Source of the DNA: JBFWIL01 sp050256015
GTDB taxonomy: Bacteria; Bacteroidota; Bacteroidia; Bacteroidales; Prolixibacteraceae
DNA: 14,614 nt
Assembly: GCA_050256015.1 (NCBI GenBank)
Contig: JBFWIL010000040.1
Location: 1-14,614 of the forward strand
Direction: 5' to 3'
Shown piece after piece: positions 1-8,925 of this stretch. The position numbers and the translations under genes are program-made. The notes under the pieces are model-generated. The model was not told where the DNA came from, searched no databases, and saw only the letters and a list, made by a program, of their open reading frames with translations. Each line of letters opens with the position of its first letter. Within the stretch, counting starts at the first letter, position 1.

Positions 1-2
1 CA

Positions 3-2975
3 CGGGTAAAAGGCAGGGATAAGAATGAAGTTCCTTCCAACTGTGAGATGAAAGGATACGATATTCCCATTTATAAAAGCGCCGGTTATCCGTTCCGGCC
101 TCTCAACCCTCCTTTTGTGCCGCGCGATTATAACGCTGTCGGATCTTACCAGCATACTTTTATGATTCCTGAAACCTGGAAAGGGATGACGGTGACGCTT
201 CATTTCGGGGGGGTAAGTTCTGCCTTTAAAGTGTGGGTAAACGGGAAATTTCTGGGATATGGCGAAGACAGTTGCCTTCCTTCCGAATTTAATGTGACGC
301 CTTATCTGCAGGATGGAGAAAACATCCTTTCCGTCCAGGTGATCCGCTGGAGTGACGGCGCTTACCTGGAAGACCAGGACCACTGGCGGATGAGCGGCAT
401 CCAGCGGGAAGTTTATTTAATGGCCGAACCCAAATTGCGGATTGCCGATTTCTTTTATCATACCAGGCTCGACAAGGATTACCGGGATGCTGTGCTGAGT
501 ATCCGTCCGCGTCTGGACAATTTCACGGGAGATTCCGTAAAAGGTTATTGGATTAAGGCACAGCTGTACGACAACAATAATCGGCCGGTGCTGAAAGAAG
601 AGTTGAAACGGACAGCCGGATCCATTGTCAATGAGTATTATCCGCGCCTGGACAATGTTAAGTTCGGACTGTTGGAAACAACCGTGAAGAACCCGGAAAA
701 ATGGAGTGATGAATGCCCGAACCTCTATACGCTTGTGCTTTCCCTTGAAGATGATAAAGGAAACGTTCTGGAGGCAAAAAGCTGTAAGTTAGGGTTCCGG
801 AGCATTGCATTTGATCAAAATACCGGCAAGTTGCTGATCAACGGTAAAGTAACCTATCTTTATGGCGTTAACCGCCATGACCATGACCCGGTGAAGGGCA
901 AAGCGCTTTCACGGGATGATATCCGCCGGGATATTCAGCAGATCAAACGATTTAATTTCAACTGCATCCGTACCAGCCATTATCCCAACGACCCTTACTT
1001 GTACGATCTGTGTGATGAATACGGAATATTGCTGATTGATGAGGCGAACCTGGAAACCCATGGACTGGGAAGCAGGTTAAGCGATGACCCTTCCTGGACA
1101 AATGCGTATATGGAACGTGTAACCCGGATGGTTGAACGCGATAAAAACCATCCGTCAGTTATTATCTGGAGCCTGGGTAATGAGTCGGGAAGGGGGCCGA
1201 ACCATGCAGCCATGGCCGGCTGGGCGCACGATTATGATATTACCCGTCCGGTGCATTACGAGCCGGCACAGGGAAGTCCTCGTGAAGCCGGTTACATCGC
1301 TTACGGCGATCCTGGCTATCCGGAAGACCACTCGCACCGCATCCAGGTTCCCCTCGACCAGTATTACGTGGATCTGGTCAGCCGGATGTACCCGGGCTTG
1401 TTCACCCCCAGGCTGCTGATTGACCAGGCGGTGGACAACCGTCCCATCTTTTTTTGCGAATACTCCCATTCCATGGGCAATTCCACCGGCAATATGAAAG
1501 AATTCTGGGATATTTTCCGCTCCAACCCCCGGTTAATCGGGGGATGCATCTGGGATTACAAAGACCAGGGACTGTTGAAGAAAGATTCCCTGGACAATGA
1601 GTTTTATGCTTACGGAGGTGATTTTGGTGAAAAATTTCATGACGGTAATTTCTGTATTAACGGTATTGTTGCATCTGACGGACGTCCCAAGGCGGCTATG
1701 TACGAGTGTAAATGGGTGTATCGGCCTGCTGAATGTGAAATGCCGGATGCTGAAAAAGGTCTGATCAGCATTAAAAACAGGCATGCTGTAAAATCGCTGG
1801 GCGGTTATACGCCGGTACTGGAGATCCTGGAAGACGGCAGGGCGGTTGTCACAAAAGAACTACCGTCAATTAAACTGGAGGCAGGCCGGGACACGGTTAT
1901 TTCAATTCAGTCATACCTGCCCAAAATGAAGGCAGACAGGGAATACCTGGCCAATCTGACGTTCTGCCTGGCTCAGGATGAACCGTGGGCTTCCAAAGGA
2001 CATGTTGTTTCGTCCGGTCAGTTTGCCCTGACCGGACTGGCACAAGCTGTTGATCATCAGGGAAAATATCCGGATTTAAAACTTGCTGAAAATGATACGG
2101 CTTATCTGGTTACAGGGAAAAAGTTCAACCTGGCATTTGATAAGGCAGACGGGGCCCTGACTTCTTACCAACAGAACGGGCAGGAACAATTGTTTCGTCC
2201 GTTGCTGCCTCATTTTACCCGTCCGCTGACGGACAATGACCGAAAAGGCTGGAAACCTCAGGAAAAACTGAAAGCCTGGTATGATGTTAAACCGGAACTT
2301 ACAAAAGTTTCTTCTGATAAAACAGTACCGGGGATCGTTACCGTAACAAGTGAATATTCGCTGATTGAAGGAGGAGCTTCCTGTGTGGTTTCGTATTCGG
2401 TCAACGGAGAGGGAGTAGTAAAAGTGGATTACCGGTTGAAAGCTTCTCCGGAACTGCCCCGTATTCCCAAGGTGGGTATGCAATGCGGTATTTTACGGAA
2501 CTACGAACAGATTAGCTGGTATGGAAAGGGGCCCTTGGAAAATTATGTTGACAGGTGTTATGGCTTTGCTGCCGGAATTTATACCCTGCCTCTTGAAAAA
2601 TTTATGGAACCTTATGTGATGCCCCAGGAAAACGGGAACCGGACCGATGTACGGTGGATGTTCCTTGCGGACAAACAGCAGAACGGCTTGCTGGTGGTTG
2701 CCGACAGCCTGCTGAGTATGAGTGCCTGGCCTTACACGGAGGAAAATATCAACCAGGCAAAACATACCAATGAACTGGTTGCTGCCGGTTTTATTACTTT
2801 GAATATTGACCTGATCCAGATGGGTATAGGGGGAAATGACAGTTGGTCGGACGTAGGAGCTCCTGTTGAGAAATATCAGCTTGCTCCGGGAAATTATCAT
2901 TACAGCTTTTACCTCCTGCCTTGTCAAACGGCTATACCGGATATCGGATTAAAGGCCAAGGCAGTGCGGTTTTAG
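3..2975 (+). CDS. GH2 beta-galactosidase, LacZ-type (5' end cut by window edge)
   Basis: Probable exo-beta-D-galactosidase removing terminal beta-galactose from a glycan or its oligosaccharides. The frame is open from the first full codon and reads VPSN-EMKGYDIPIY before the first Met (position 48), a conserved LacZ N-terminal region, so that Met is internal. About 990 residues are visible, and the true start and any signal peptide lie upstream. Counting from the Met at 48: sugar-binding jelly roll about 1-125, Ig-like domain about 127-250, TIM barrel from about 270 (YLYGVNRHDHDP) to about 560, linker beta domain, then the Bgal small-chain domain about 685-973 with the motif WYGKGPLENYVDR. 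The acid/base is E379 in WSLGNESG and the nucleophile is E471 in CEYSHSMGN, both intact. The spacing between them is 92 residues against 76 in E. coli LacZ, so there is an insertion before the nucleophile strand. The gene ends 47 bp before the GH106 gene, in the same direction. The GH2 family is certain; beta-galactosidase is preferred over other GH2 activities because of the LacZ-specific C-terminal domain. Confidence 0.93.
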   Translation, partial: RVKGRDKNEVPSNCEMKGYDIPIYKSAGYPFRPLNPPFVPRDYNAVGSYQHTFMIPETWKGMTVTLHFGGVSSAFKVWVNGKFLGYGEDSCLPSEFNVTPYLQDGENILSVQVIRWSDGAYLEDQDHWRMSGIQREVYLMAEPKLRIADFFYHTRLDKDYRDAVLSIRPRLDNFTGDSVKGYWIKAQLYDNNNRPVLKEELKRTAGSIVNEYYPRLDNVKFGLLETTVKNPEKWSDECPNLYTLVLSLEDDKGNVLEAKSCKLGFRSIAFDQNTGKLLINGKVTYLYGVNRHDHDPVKGKALSRDDIRRDIQQIKRFNFNCIRTSHYPNDPYLYDLCDEYGILLIDEANLETHGLGSRLSDDPSWTNAYMERVTRMVERDKNHPSVIIWSLGNESGRGPNHAAMAGWAHDYDITRPVHYEPAQGSPREAGYIAYGDPGYPEDHSHRIQVPLDQYYVDLVSRMYPGLFTPRLLIDQAVDNRPIFFCEYSHSMGNSTGNMKEFWDIFRSNPRLIGGCIWDYKDQGLLKKDSLDNEFYAYGGDFGEKFHDGNFCINGIVASDGRPKAAMYECKWVYRPAECEMPDAEKGLISIKNRHAVKSLGGYTPVLEILEDGRAVVTKELPSIKLEAGRDTVISIQSYLPKMKADREYLANLTFCLAQDEPWASKGHVVSSGQFALTGLAQAVDHQGKYPDLKLAENDTAYLVTGKKFNLAFDKADGALTSYQQNGQEQLFRPLLPHFTRPLTDNDRKGWKPQEKLKAWYDVKPELTKVSSDKTVPGIVTVTSEYSLIEGGASCVVSYSVNGEGVVKVDYRLKASPELPRIPKVGMQCGILRNYEQISWYGKGPLENYVDRCYGFAAGIYTLPLEKFMEPYVMPQENGNRTDVRWMFLADKQQNGLLVVADSLLSMSAWPYTEENINQAKHTNELVAAGFITLNIDLIQMGIGGNDSWSDVGAPVEKYQLAPGNYHYSFYLLPCQTAIPDIGLKAKAVRF

Positions 2976-3022
2976 GGCTTGTATCATAACAGACTATATA
3001 AACAGATTAACTTACTCCTTTT

Positions 3023-6000
3023 ATGAGAAATAAAATAAAAACAATCGTTTTGTCTTTGATGACGATTTGTCTGCTTGTATGGAGTTGTCAACAGACTGAT
3101 CAGTTGAAACAGGATTTTCAGTCCCCTCCGCAGGAAGCAAAACCCTGGGTGTTTTGGTACTGGCTGGAAGGTGCCGTATCACGGGAAGGGGTCCATGCCG
3201 ACCTGGTAGCTATGAAAGAGGCCGGGATCGGCGGTGCCTACCTGATGCCGATTAAAGGAGCAACCAATCCTCCCCGGATTGAAAAGCCGGTCATCCAGCT
3301 AACGCCGGAATGGTGGGAAATGGTGCTTTATGCCATGACCCGGGCTGACAGCCTTGGAGTTCAGTTGGCAATGCATGTAAGCGACGGGTTTGCTCTTGCC
3401 GGCGGGCCGTGGATCACCCCGGAACTTTCCATGCAAAAAGTGGTCTGGTCGTCTGTTCAGGTGGATGGAAACCGCCGTTTTAAAGGGCTTTTGCCTCAAC
3501 CACAGGTCAATGAAGGTTATTACCGGGATATTGCCGTGTACGCTTTGCCAACTTCGGAAGAGACTGCCTTTTCCAGCCAGGCCCTGCGCCCCGGAGTCAC
3601 GACAAGCATGCCCGGTGTCGATGCCAATTGCCTGGTTGACCGGGACAATCAAAAAGATTTCCGGTCAAAAGAACCGTGCTGGATCCAATATGCATTTAAA
3701 CAACCGTTTACCTGCCGTTCAATTGCTGTTCGTACGGCAGGTAATAAGTTTGTCGGGGGAAGCAGTTATCAGTCACAACGCTTGTTGGTAAAGGTGAGTG
3801 ATGATGGTAAGAATTTCCGGTCGCTTGGAAGGTTAAAGTCACCCCGGACCGGATGGCAGGACTGGGACGAAGACGTCACCCATGCGGTTGTCCCTGTAAC
3901 GGCCCGGTATTTCCGTTTTTATTATGATCCGGAAGGTTCAGAGCCCGGAGCTGAAGATCTGGATGCGGCCAAATGGAAGCCGGAGCTTAAAATATCCAAC
4001 ATTGAATTGTCTTCATATCCGCATATCAACCAGTATGAAGGAAAGAGCGGGTTGGTGTGGCGGATCAGCGAGCGGACAAACACAGCACAGGTGCCTGATT
4101 CCGTGTGTGTGCCGATGGACAACATGCTGGACCTGACCCAATACCTCAAAGCAGACGGAACACTGGACTGGGAGGCGCCTCCCGGACATTGGACGATACT
4201 CCGCATGGGTCATACTTCGACCGGCCATAAAAATGAAACCGGCGGCGGGGGAAAAGGACTGGAGTGTGATAAATTTAACCCGGAGGCTGTTCAGGTTCAG
4301 TTTGAAAACTGGTACGGGAAAATTCTGGAAAAAGCCGGCCCTGAGATTGCCGGGAAAGTACTCCGTATTTTTCATGTGGATAGCTGGGAGTGCGGCAGTC
4401 AGAATTGGTCGCCGGTTTTTGCCGAAGAGTTTCAGAAACGCCGGGGTTATGATCTGATGCCTTACCTCCCCGTACTGGCAGGCATTCCGCTTCAAAGCGC
4501 CGATGTTTCCGAACGCTTCCTGCATGATGTCCGGCAGACCATTGCCGAACTGGTAGCCGATAATTTTTATCATACATTGGCTGGCTTGGTCCATCAGCAT
4601 CAAATCGAATTTTCGGCAGAGTGTGTTGCCCCGACGATGGTCAGCGATGGCCTGCTGCATTACCGTGAGGTGGATATCCCGATGGGCGAGTTCTGGTTAC
4701 GAAGCCCCACCCACGATAAGCCGAACGATATGCTGGATGCCATTTCAGGTGCACATATATATGGAAAACAGATGGTTCAGGCCGAAGCTTTTACGGAGAT
4801 ACGCATGGCCTGGGATGAACATCCGGCAATCCTGAAAAGCCTGGGTGACCGGAATTATGCCCTGGGAATCAACAGGTTCGTTTATCATGTGTTTATGCAA
4901 AATCCGTGGACGGACCGCAAGCCCGGGATGACGCTGAACGGGGTCGGCCTGATGTTCCAGCGTGATCAGACCTGGTGGAAGCCCGGGCGGGCCTGGGTAA
5001 CTTATGCACAACGTTGTCAGGCGATGTTGCAAAGAGGAAAACCTGTTGCTGATATTGCGGTATTTACCGGCGAAGAAATCCCTTCCCGTTCCGTGTTGCC
5101 GGACCGTTTGGTCCCTTTCCTCCCTGGCATTTTCGGAAAAGATGTGGTTGAAAAGGAAAAGTTACGGTTGAAAAATGAAGGAACGCCGGTTGCCGAAATG
5201 CCTGACGGCGTATATCATTCCGCGAATATGGCCGATCCTGTCGATTGGACTGACCCGTTGCGGGGCTATGCCTATGATTCCTTTAATCCGGATGCTTTGT
5301 TGCGTTTAGCCAATGTAAATAATGGGCGCATTGAATTGCCGGGCGGTGCCAGTTACCGTTTACTGGTTATTCCCGGCGCACGAAAAATGATGCCCAATGG
5401 CAAAGCAATGAGCCCCGGGGTGGCTTCGCGATTGCTGGAACTGGTTCAGCAAGGGGCTACCATCCTGGTGAATGAACGTCCGGAATATGCTCCGGGCCTG
5501 CAGAATTACCCGGCAAGCGACGATACTTTAAAGCAACTGGTCTCAGCGTTGTGGAACGGTGAGCCTGAAGCGGTGACTGATGCTGACGGAGGGAGTTTTC
5601 AAATGTGGAAAGTCGGGAAAGGCCGGGTCGTCCAGGGGCCGTACCGGGCCGCTTCTTTCAGCGGTCTGGGGATCGACCGTGATGTGGAACTGACGGAATC
5701 CGGAGCGTATGCAGGGTATATGGCCTGGAACCACCGGGTTGACAAGGGAACGGATATTTATTTTATCTCAAACCAGGAAAATCAAATGCGCGGGGTTGAG
5801 GTTTCACTGCGGGTAAGTGGCAGGCAGCCCGAATTATTCGATCCGGTAACCGGTGAAATACAAAAGGCCAACGATTGGAAAATAGAGAATGGCCGGACGG
5901 TGATCCCGCTGCGATTCATGCCTAATGGTTCTATATTCATCGTTCTGCGTCAACCGGCCTCAAAAACAGAAAGCCATGACGGGAAAAACAGGAAAGAGAT

Positions 6001-6493
6001 GCAGCCGGAGATCACTTTAGATTCTCCCTGGAAGGTTTCCTTTGACCCGCTGTCCGGTGGTCCGGAAGATGATATTGAATTTGATCGGTTGACGGACTGG
6101 ACGACAAGCCCGGAAGAAGGTATCCGGTTTTATTCCGGAACGGCAAATTATCAGACAACTTTCAAATGGGAAGGTATGCCGGATAAAAACAAACAGTACT
6201 GGCTGGAACTGGGAGAAGTGGACAACATTGCTGAAGTTTGGGTGAACGGGATTTCCTGCGGCGTGGCCTGGACTCCTCCATTCCGGGTAGATATTACGAA
6301 GGCAATAATGCCGGGTGAAAATCAATTGGGCATTGAGGTGACCAATACCTGGGCCAACCGGATGATTGGCGATCACAGTCTGCCCGAAGATCAACGGGTT
6401 ACCTGGACCAATGCGCCTTGCCGGCTGGAAGGTAAACCTTTATTGAAAGCCGGATTGCTTGGCCCGGTAATAATCAGTTCAGTTTCAAAATGA
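3023..6493 (+). CDS. GH106-type alpha-L-rhamnosidase, lipoprotein
   Basis: Predicted inverting exo-alpha-L-rhamnosidase releasing L-rhamnose from a plant, algal or bacterial heteroglycan. The 1156-residue length is usual for GH106. The N-terminus is basic, then hydrophobic, and ends in LVWSC (Cys22), a probable lipoprotein signal, so the enzyme is likely membrane-anchored in the periplasm or at the cell surface. The family hallmark KPWVFWYWLEGAVS is followed by a barrel region. Three acidic residues match the catalytic and metal-site glutamates I recall for the B. thetaiotaomicron enzyme BT0986 (E461, E561, E593): E456 in VDSWECG, E556 in PMGEFW and E588 in QAEAFT. The 100- and 32-residue spacings are the same. 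A C-terminal galactose-binding-like sandwich (about 990-1150) carries WLELGEV-AEVWVNG and TNTWANRMIGD. The gene lies 47 bp after the GH2 gene and 18 bp before the DUF5703 gene. Pairing with rhaM and rhaT downstream strongly supports rhamnose as the product. Linkage specificity cannot be read from sequence. Confidence 0.92.
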   Translation: MRNKIKTIVLSLMTICLLVWSCQQTDQLKQDFQSPPQEAKPWVFWYWLEGAVSREGVHADLVAMKEAGIGGAYLMPIKGATNPPRIEKPVIQLTPEWWEMVLYAMTRADSLGVQLAMHVSDGFALAGGPWITPELSMQKVVWSSVQVDGNRRFKGLLPQPQVNEGYYRDIAVYALPTSEETAFSSQALRPGVTTSMPGVDANCLVDRDNQKDFRSKEPCWIQYAFKQPFTCRSIAVRTAGNKFVGGSSYQSQRLLVKVSDDGKNFRSLGRLKSPRTGWQDWDEDVTHAVVPVTARYFRFYYDPEGSEPGAEDLDAAKWKPELKISNIELSSYPHINQYEGKSGLVWRISERTNTAQVPDSVCVPMDNMLDLTQYLKADGTLDWEAPPGHWTILRMGHTSTGHKNETGGGGKGLECDKFNPEAVQVQFENWYGKILEKAGPEIAGKVLRIFHVDSWECGSQNWSPVFAEEFQKRRGYDLMPYLPVLAGIPLQSADVSERFLHDVRQTIAELVADNFYHTLAGLVHQHQIEFSAECVAPTMVSDGLLHYREVDIPMGEFWLRSPTHDKPNDMLDAISGAHIYGKQMVQAEAFTEIRMAWDEHPAILKSLGDRNYALGINRFVYHVFMQNPWTDRKPGMTLNGVGLMFQRDQTWWKPGRAWVTYAQRCQAMLQRGKPVADIAVFTGEEIPSRSVLPDRLVPFLPGIFGKDVVEKEKLRLKNEGTPVAEMPDGVYHSANMADPVDWTDPLRGYAYDSFNPDALLRLANVNNGRIELPGGASYRLLVIPGARKMMPNGKAMSPGVASRLLELVQQGATILVNERPEYAPGLQNYPASDDTLKQLVSALWNGEPEAVTDADGGSFQMWKVGKGRVVQGPYRAASFSGLGIDRDVELTESGAYAGYMAWNHRVDKGTDIYFISNQENQMRGVEVSLRVSGRQPELFDPVTGEIQKANDWKIENGRTVIPLRFMPNGSIFIVLRQPASKTESHDGKNRKEMQPEITLDSPWKVSFDPLSGGPEDDIEFDRLTDWTTSPEEGIRFYSGTANYQTTFKWEGMPDKNKQYWLELGEVDNIAEVWVNGISCGVAWTPPFRVDITKAIMPGENQLGIEVTNTWANRMIGDHSLPEDQRVTWTNAPCRLEGKPLLKAGLLGPVIISSVSK

Positions 6494-6511
6494 CTATAAT
6501 CTTGATGTGAT

Positions 6512-8854
6512 ATGAAAACGCCTTATCTTATTTTATTGATTTCCGGTTGCTTTTTTATGGCCTTACAGTCTGTGGCGCAGGATGATGAACTGGGAAGTTG
6601 CAATATTACCTGGACATTCCAGAGCCGCAATTCCTCCGGGTCCATGCCGTGTGGCGGAGGCGATATCGGCCTGAATGTATGGGTTGAAAACGGCGACCTG
6701 CTTTTTTATATGTCGCGGAGCGGCACGTTTGATGAGAACAATGCTTTTCTGAAGCTGGGGCGGGTTAGGCTTCACCTGACACCTAATCCTTTTGAGGGCG
6801 ATGAGTTTGAACAGCGGTTGAACTTACAGGACGGTTCGGTTTATATCAGCGGAACCAGTGGGGGTTTAAAAGCGAAAATACACCTGTGGGTGGATGTTTT
6901 CCGGCCGGTCGTTCACCTGTCCGTAAAAAGCAATAAACCGGTAGAAGCGGTGGCCGGCTACGAAAGCTGGCGATACAAAGACCGGTTGCTGAAGGGAAAA
7001 GCCAATAATGCCAATTCCTATAAATGGGGAGCTCCGGATAATTTGAAAACCCTGAAAGACAGCGTGATCTTCCAGGATGACGGCATCTTGTTTTATCATC
7101 GTAACCCGGATGAGACGGTCTTTGATGTGACGGTGAAACAGCAAAAGATGGAAGCGGTGAAATTGGAAATGTTTAACCCGTTAAAAGGCCTGACATTTGG
7201 CGGATTAATGCGTGGTGAAAAGATGGTCCCTGCCGGCATTTATTCAGGGAAATATGTTGATACAGACTACAAAGGATGGAAGCTTAAAAGCCAGTCGCCG
7301 TCCCGTGAACATGAGGTGGATATTTTTATTTATAAAGAACAGGTTAAGGATATCGGGCAATGGAAAGCCGGCTTGCAGAAGCTGGTCAGCGAGGTGAAAC
7401 CCGATAAGCGCGACTCATGGCAAAGAACCCGGGAATGGTGGCAACAATTCTGGCAACGAAGTTTTGTCTTTATCCGTCCTGATCAGCCCTCGGCAGCGGA
7501 TCCTGTCTGGCAGGCCGGCAGGAACTACCAGTTATTCCGTTACATGCTGGGCTGTAATGCCTACGGGGATTATCCGACCAAATTCAACGGCGGGCTTTTT
7601 GCTTATGACCCTGTGTTTACGGATTCCGCCATGCATTTCACGCCCGATCACCGCAATTGGGGAGGAGGGACTTTTACCCAGCAAAACCAGCGTCTGGTTT
7701 ATTTCCCGATGCTGAAAAGCGGTGATTTTGATCTGATGAAACCCCAGTTTGATTTTTATCTGCGGGCGCTCCGTAATGCCGAACTCCGCAGCGAGATTTA
7801 CTGGGGGCACAAAGGGGCCTGTTTTACCGAGCAACTGGAAAACTTCGGTTTGCCTGATTTTGCTGAATATGGCACAGACAGGCCGGCCGGATTTAATCCG
7901 GGTATGCAACACAATGCCTGGCTGGAATACCAGTGGGACACGGCGCTCGAATTTGGGCTGATGGAACTGGAGGCAGAACGGTACACCGGGCAGGATATTT
8001 CTCAATATCTGCCTTTTATTGAAAGTTGCCTGACTTTTTTTAATGAACATTACCAATACCTGGCACGCAAACGGGGAATGAAAACCTTTGATGGGAATGG
8101 AAAATTAGTCTTGTTCCCGGGGTCAGCCTGCGAGACCTATAAAATGGCTTATAATTCCACATCAACGATCGCTGCATTGAAAACGGTATTATCCCGTTTA
8201 CTGGAGTTGCCTTCCGGCTATTTGACGTTAGTGGAAAAAGAAAAATGGCAGGCCATGCTTGACCGCATTCCGGAGATCGGGTTCCGTGAATGTCAGGGGC
8301 ACCGTACCATCGCACCGGCCTGGCTGTGGGAACGGATCAATAATGAAGAGACGCCGCAACTGTACCCGGTATTCCCGTGGGGAATATACGGTATTGGGAA
8401 ACCCGGTTTGGATGTGGCTGTAGATACCTGGAAGTATGATCCTGATGTCCTCCGGTTTAAAAGTCATGTGGGCTGGAAGCAATATAACATTTTTGCGGCC
8501 AGGCTGGGCCTGACCGATGAGGCGGCAGCATTGACGGTCGCCAAATTAAAGGATTCGGGCCGGAGGTTCCCGGCATTTTGGGGCCCCGGATTCGACTGGG
8601 TGCCCGATCATAACTGGGGCGGATCGGGCATGATCGGGATGCAGGAAATGTTGCTCCAGACAAACGGGAAGAAGATTTATCTGTTCCCGGCATGGCCAAA
8701 AAACCGGGACGTTCATTTTAAATTGCATGCGCCTTACAACACAACGATTGAAGCTGTTCTGAAAGAAGGGAAAGTGGAATTACTGAAAGTAAGCCCTGAA
8801 TCCAGAAAAGCTGACATCATCAATTGTTATCAAAATAGATTAACAGATCGTTAG
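6512..8854 (+). CDS. Exported DUF5703-type (alpha/alpha)6 putative glycoside hydrolase
   Basis: A 780-residue secreted protein. Residues 1-23 form a signal peptide ending in SVAQ, typical of Bacteroidota SPase I cleavage before DD. The mature N-terminal half (about 25-290) is a beta-sandwich of the DUF5703 type, starting with WTFQSRNSSGSMPCGGGDIG. The second half (about 300-700) looks like an (alpha/alpha)6 barrel related to GH95/GH65-like enzymes: WWQQFWQRSFV, GHKGACFTEQLENFG, WLEYQWDTALEF, FPGSACETYKM and WGGSGMIGMQEMLLQT. A closing beta domain carries KIYLFPAWP and a VSPESRKADI tail. By analogy it hydrolyses or isomerises a glycosidic bond in the same glycan. I cannot assign a substrate or name the catalytic residues with certainty; the Glu in FTEQLEN and the Glu in ACETYKM are candidates. 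Placement between GH106 and the rhamnose genes suggests removal of a side chain or cap that GH2 and GH106 cannot cut. Fold assignment is fairly sure, function is open. Confidence 0.75.
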   Translation: MKTPYLILLISGCFFMALQSVAQDDELGSCNITWTFQSRNSSGSMPCGGGDIGLNVWVENGDLLFYMSRSGTFDENNAFLKLGRVRLHLTPNPFEGDEFEQRLNLQDGSVYISGTSGGLKAKIHLWVDVFRPVVHLSVKSNKPVEAVAGYESWRYKDRLLKGKANNANSYKWGAPDNLKTLKDSVIFQDDGILFYHRNPDETVFDVTVKQQKMEAVKLEMFNPLKGLTFGGLMRGEKMVPAGIYSGKYVDTDYKGWKLKSQSPSREHEVDIFIYKEQVKDIGQWKAGLQKLVSEVKPDKRDSWQRTREWWQQFWQRSFVFIRPDQPSAADPVWQAGRNYQLFRYMLGCNAYGDYPTKFNGGLFAYDPVFTDSAMHFTPDHRNWGGGTFTQQNQRLVYFPMLKSGDFDLMKPQFDFYLRALRNAELRSEIYWGHKGACFTEQLENFGLPDFAEYGTDRPAGFNPGMQHNAWLEYQWDTALEFGLMELEAERYTGQDISQYLPFIESCLTFFNEHYQYLARKRGMKTFDGNGKLVLFPGSACETYKMAYNSTSTIAALKTVLSRLLELPSGYLTLVEKEKWQAMLDRIPEIGFRECQGHRTIAPAWLWERINNEETPQLYPVFPWGIYGIGKPGLDVAVDTWKYDPDVLRFKSHVGWKQYNIFAARLGLTDEAAALTVAKLKDSGRRFPAFWGPGFDWVPDHNWGGSGMIGMQEMLLQTNGKKIYLFPAWPKNRDVHFKLHAPYNTTIEAVLKEGKVELLKVSPESRKADIINCYQNRLTDR

Positions 8855-8889
8855 GAAGAGTTAAAATTTATCCATTTAGCTATTTAACC

Positions 8890-8925
8890 ATGAAGCCATC
8901 AATCCATCAATCCATCAATCCATGA
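8890..8925 (+). other. Possible 11-codon leader ORF overlapping the UroD-like start (ATGA)
   Basis: An ATG at 8890 opens a short frame reading MKPSIHQSINP and stopping at TGA 8923-8925. The stop overlaps the ATG of the downstream gene (8922) in an ATGA arrangement typical of translational coupling. Its codons are almost entirely made from the 8-bp tandem repeat beneath it. No Shine-Dalgarno sequence is visible. It may simply be chance sequence from repeat expansion. Confidence 0.2.
8896..8923 (+). repeat. Tandem CCATCAAT repeat, 3.5 copies
   Basis: Three perfect contiguous copies of CCATCAAT (8896-8903, 8904-8911, 8912-8919) are followed by a half copy CCAT (8920-8923) that contributes to the start codon of the UroD-like gene. 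The unit length is not a multiple of three, so slippage would change which upstream ATG is in frame with the gene. Confidence 0.9.

Noticed and set aside
48..50. ATG at 48 as the real start of the GH2 gene
   Set aside because: The frame is open to the window edge and the residues before it (VPSN-E) are conserved LacZ sequence, so this Met is internal.
7532..8056. 174-codon minus-strand ORF opposite the DUF5703 gene
   Set aside because: No recognisable motif, no leader, and it is fully opposite a well-supported gene. The other minus-strand open frames (for example 4013-4660 and 9369-9896) were rejected for the same reason.
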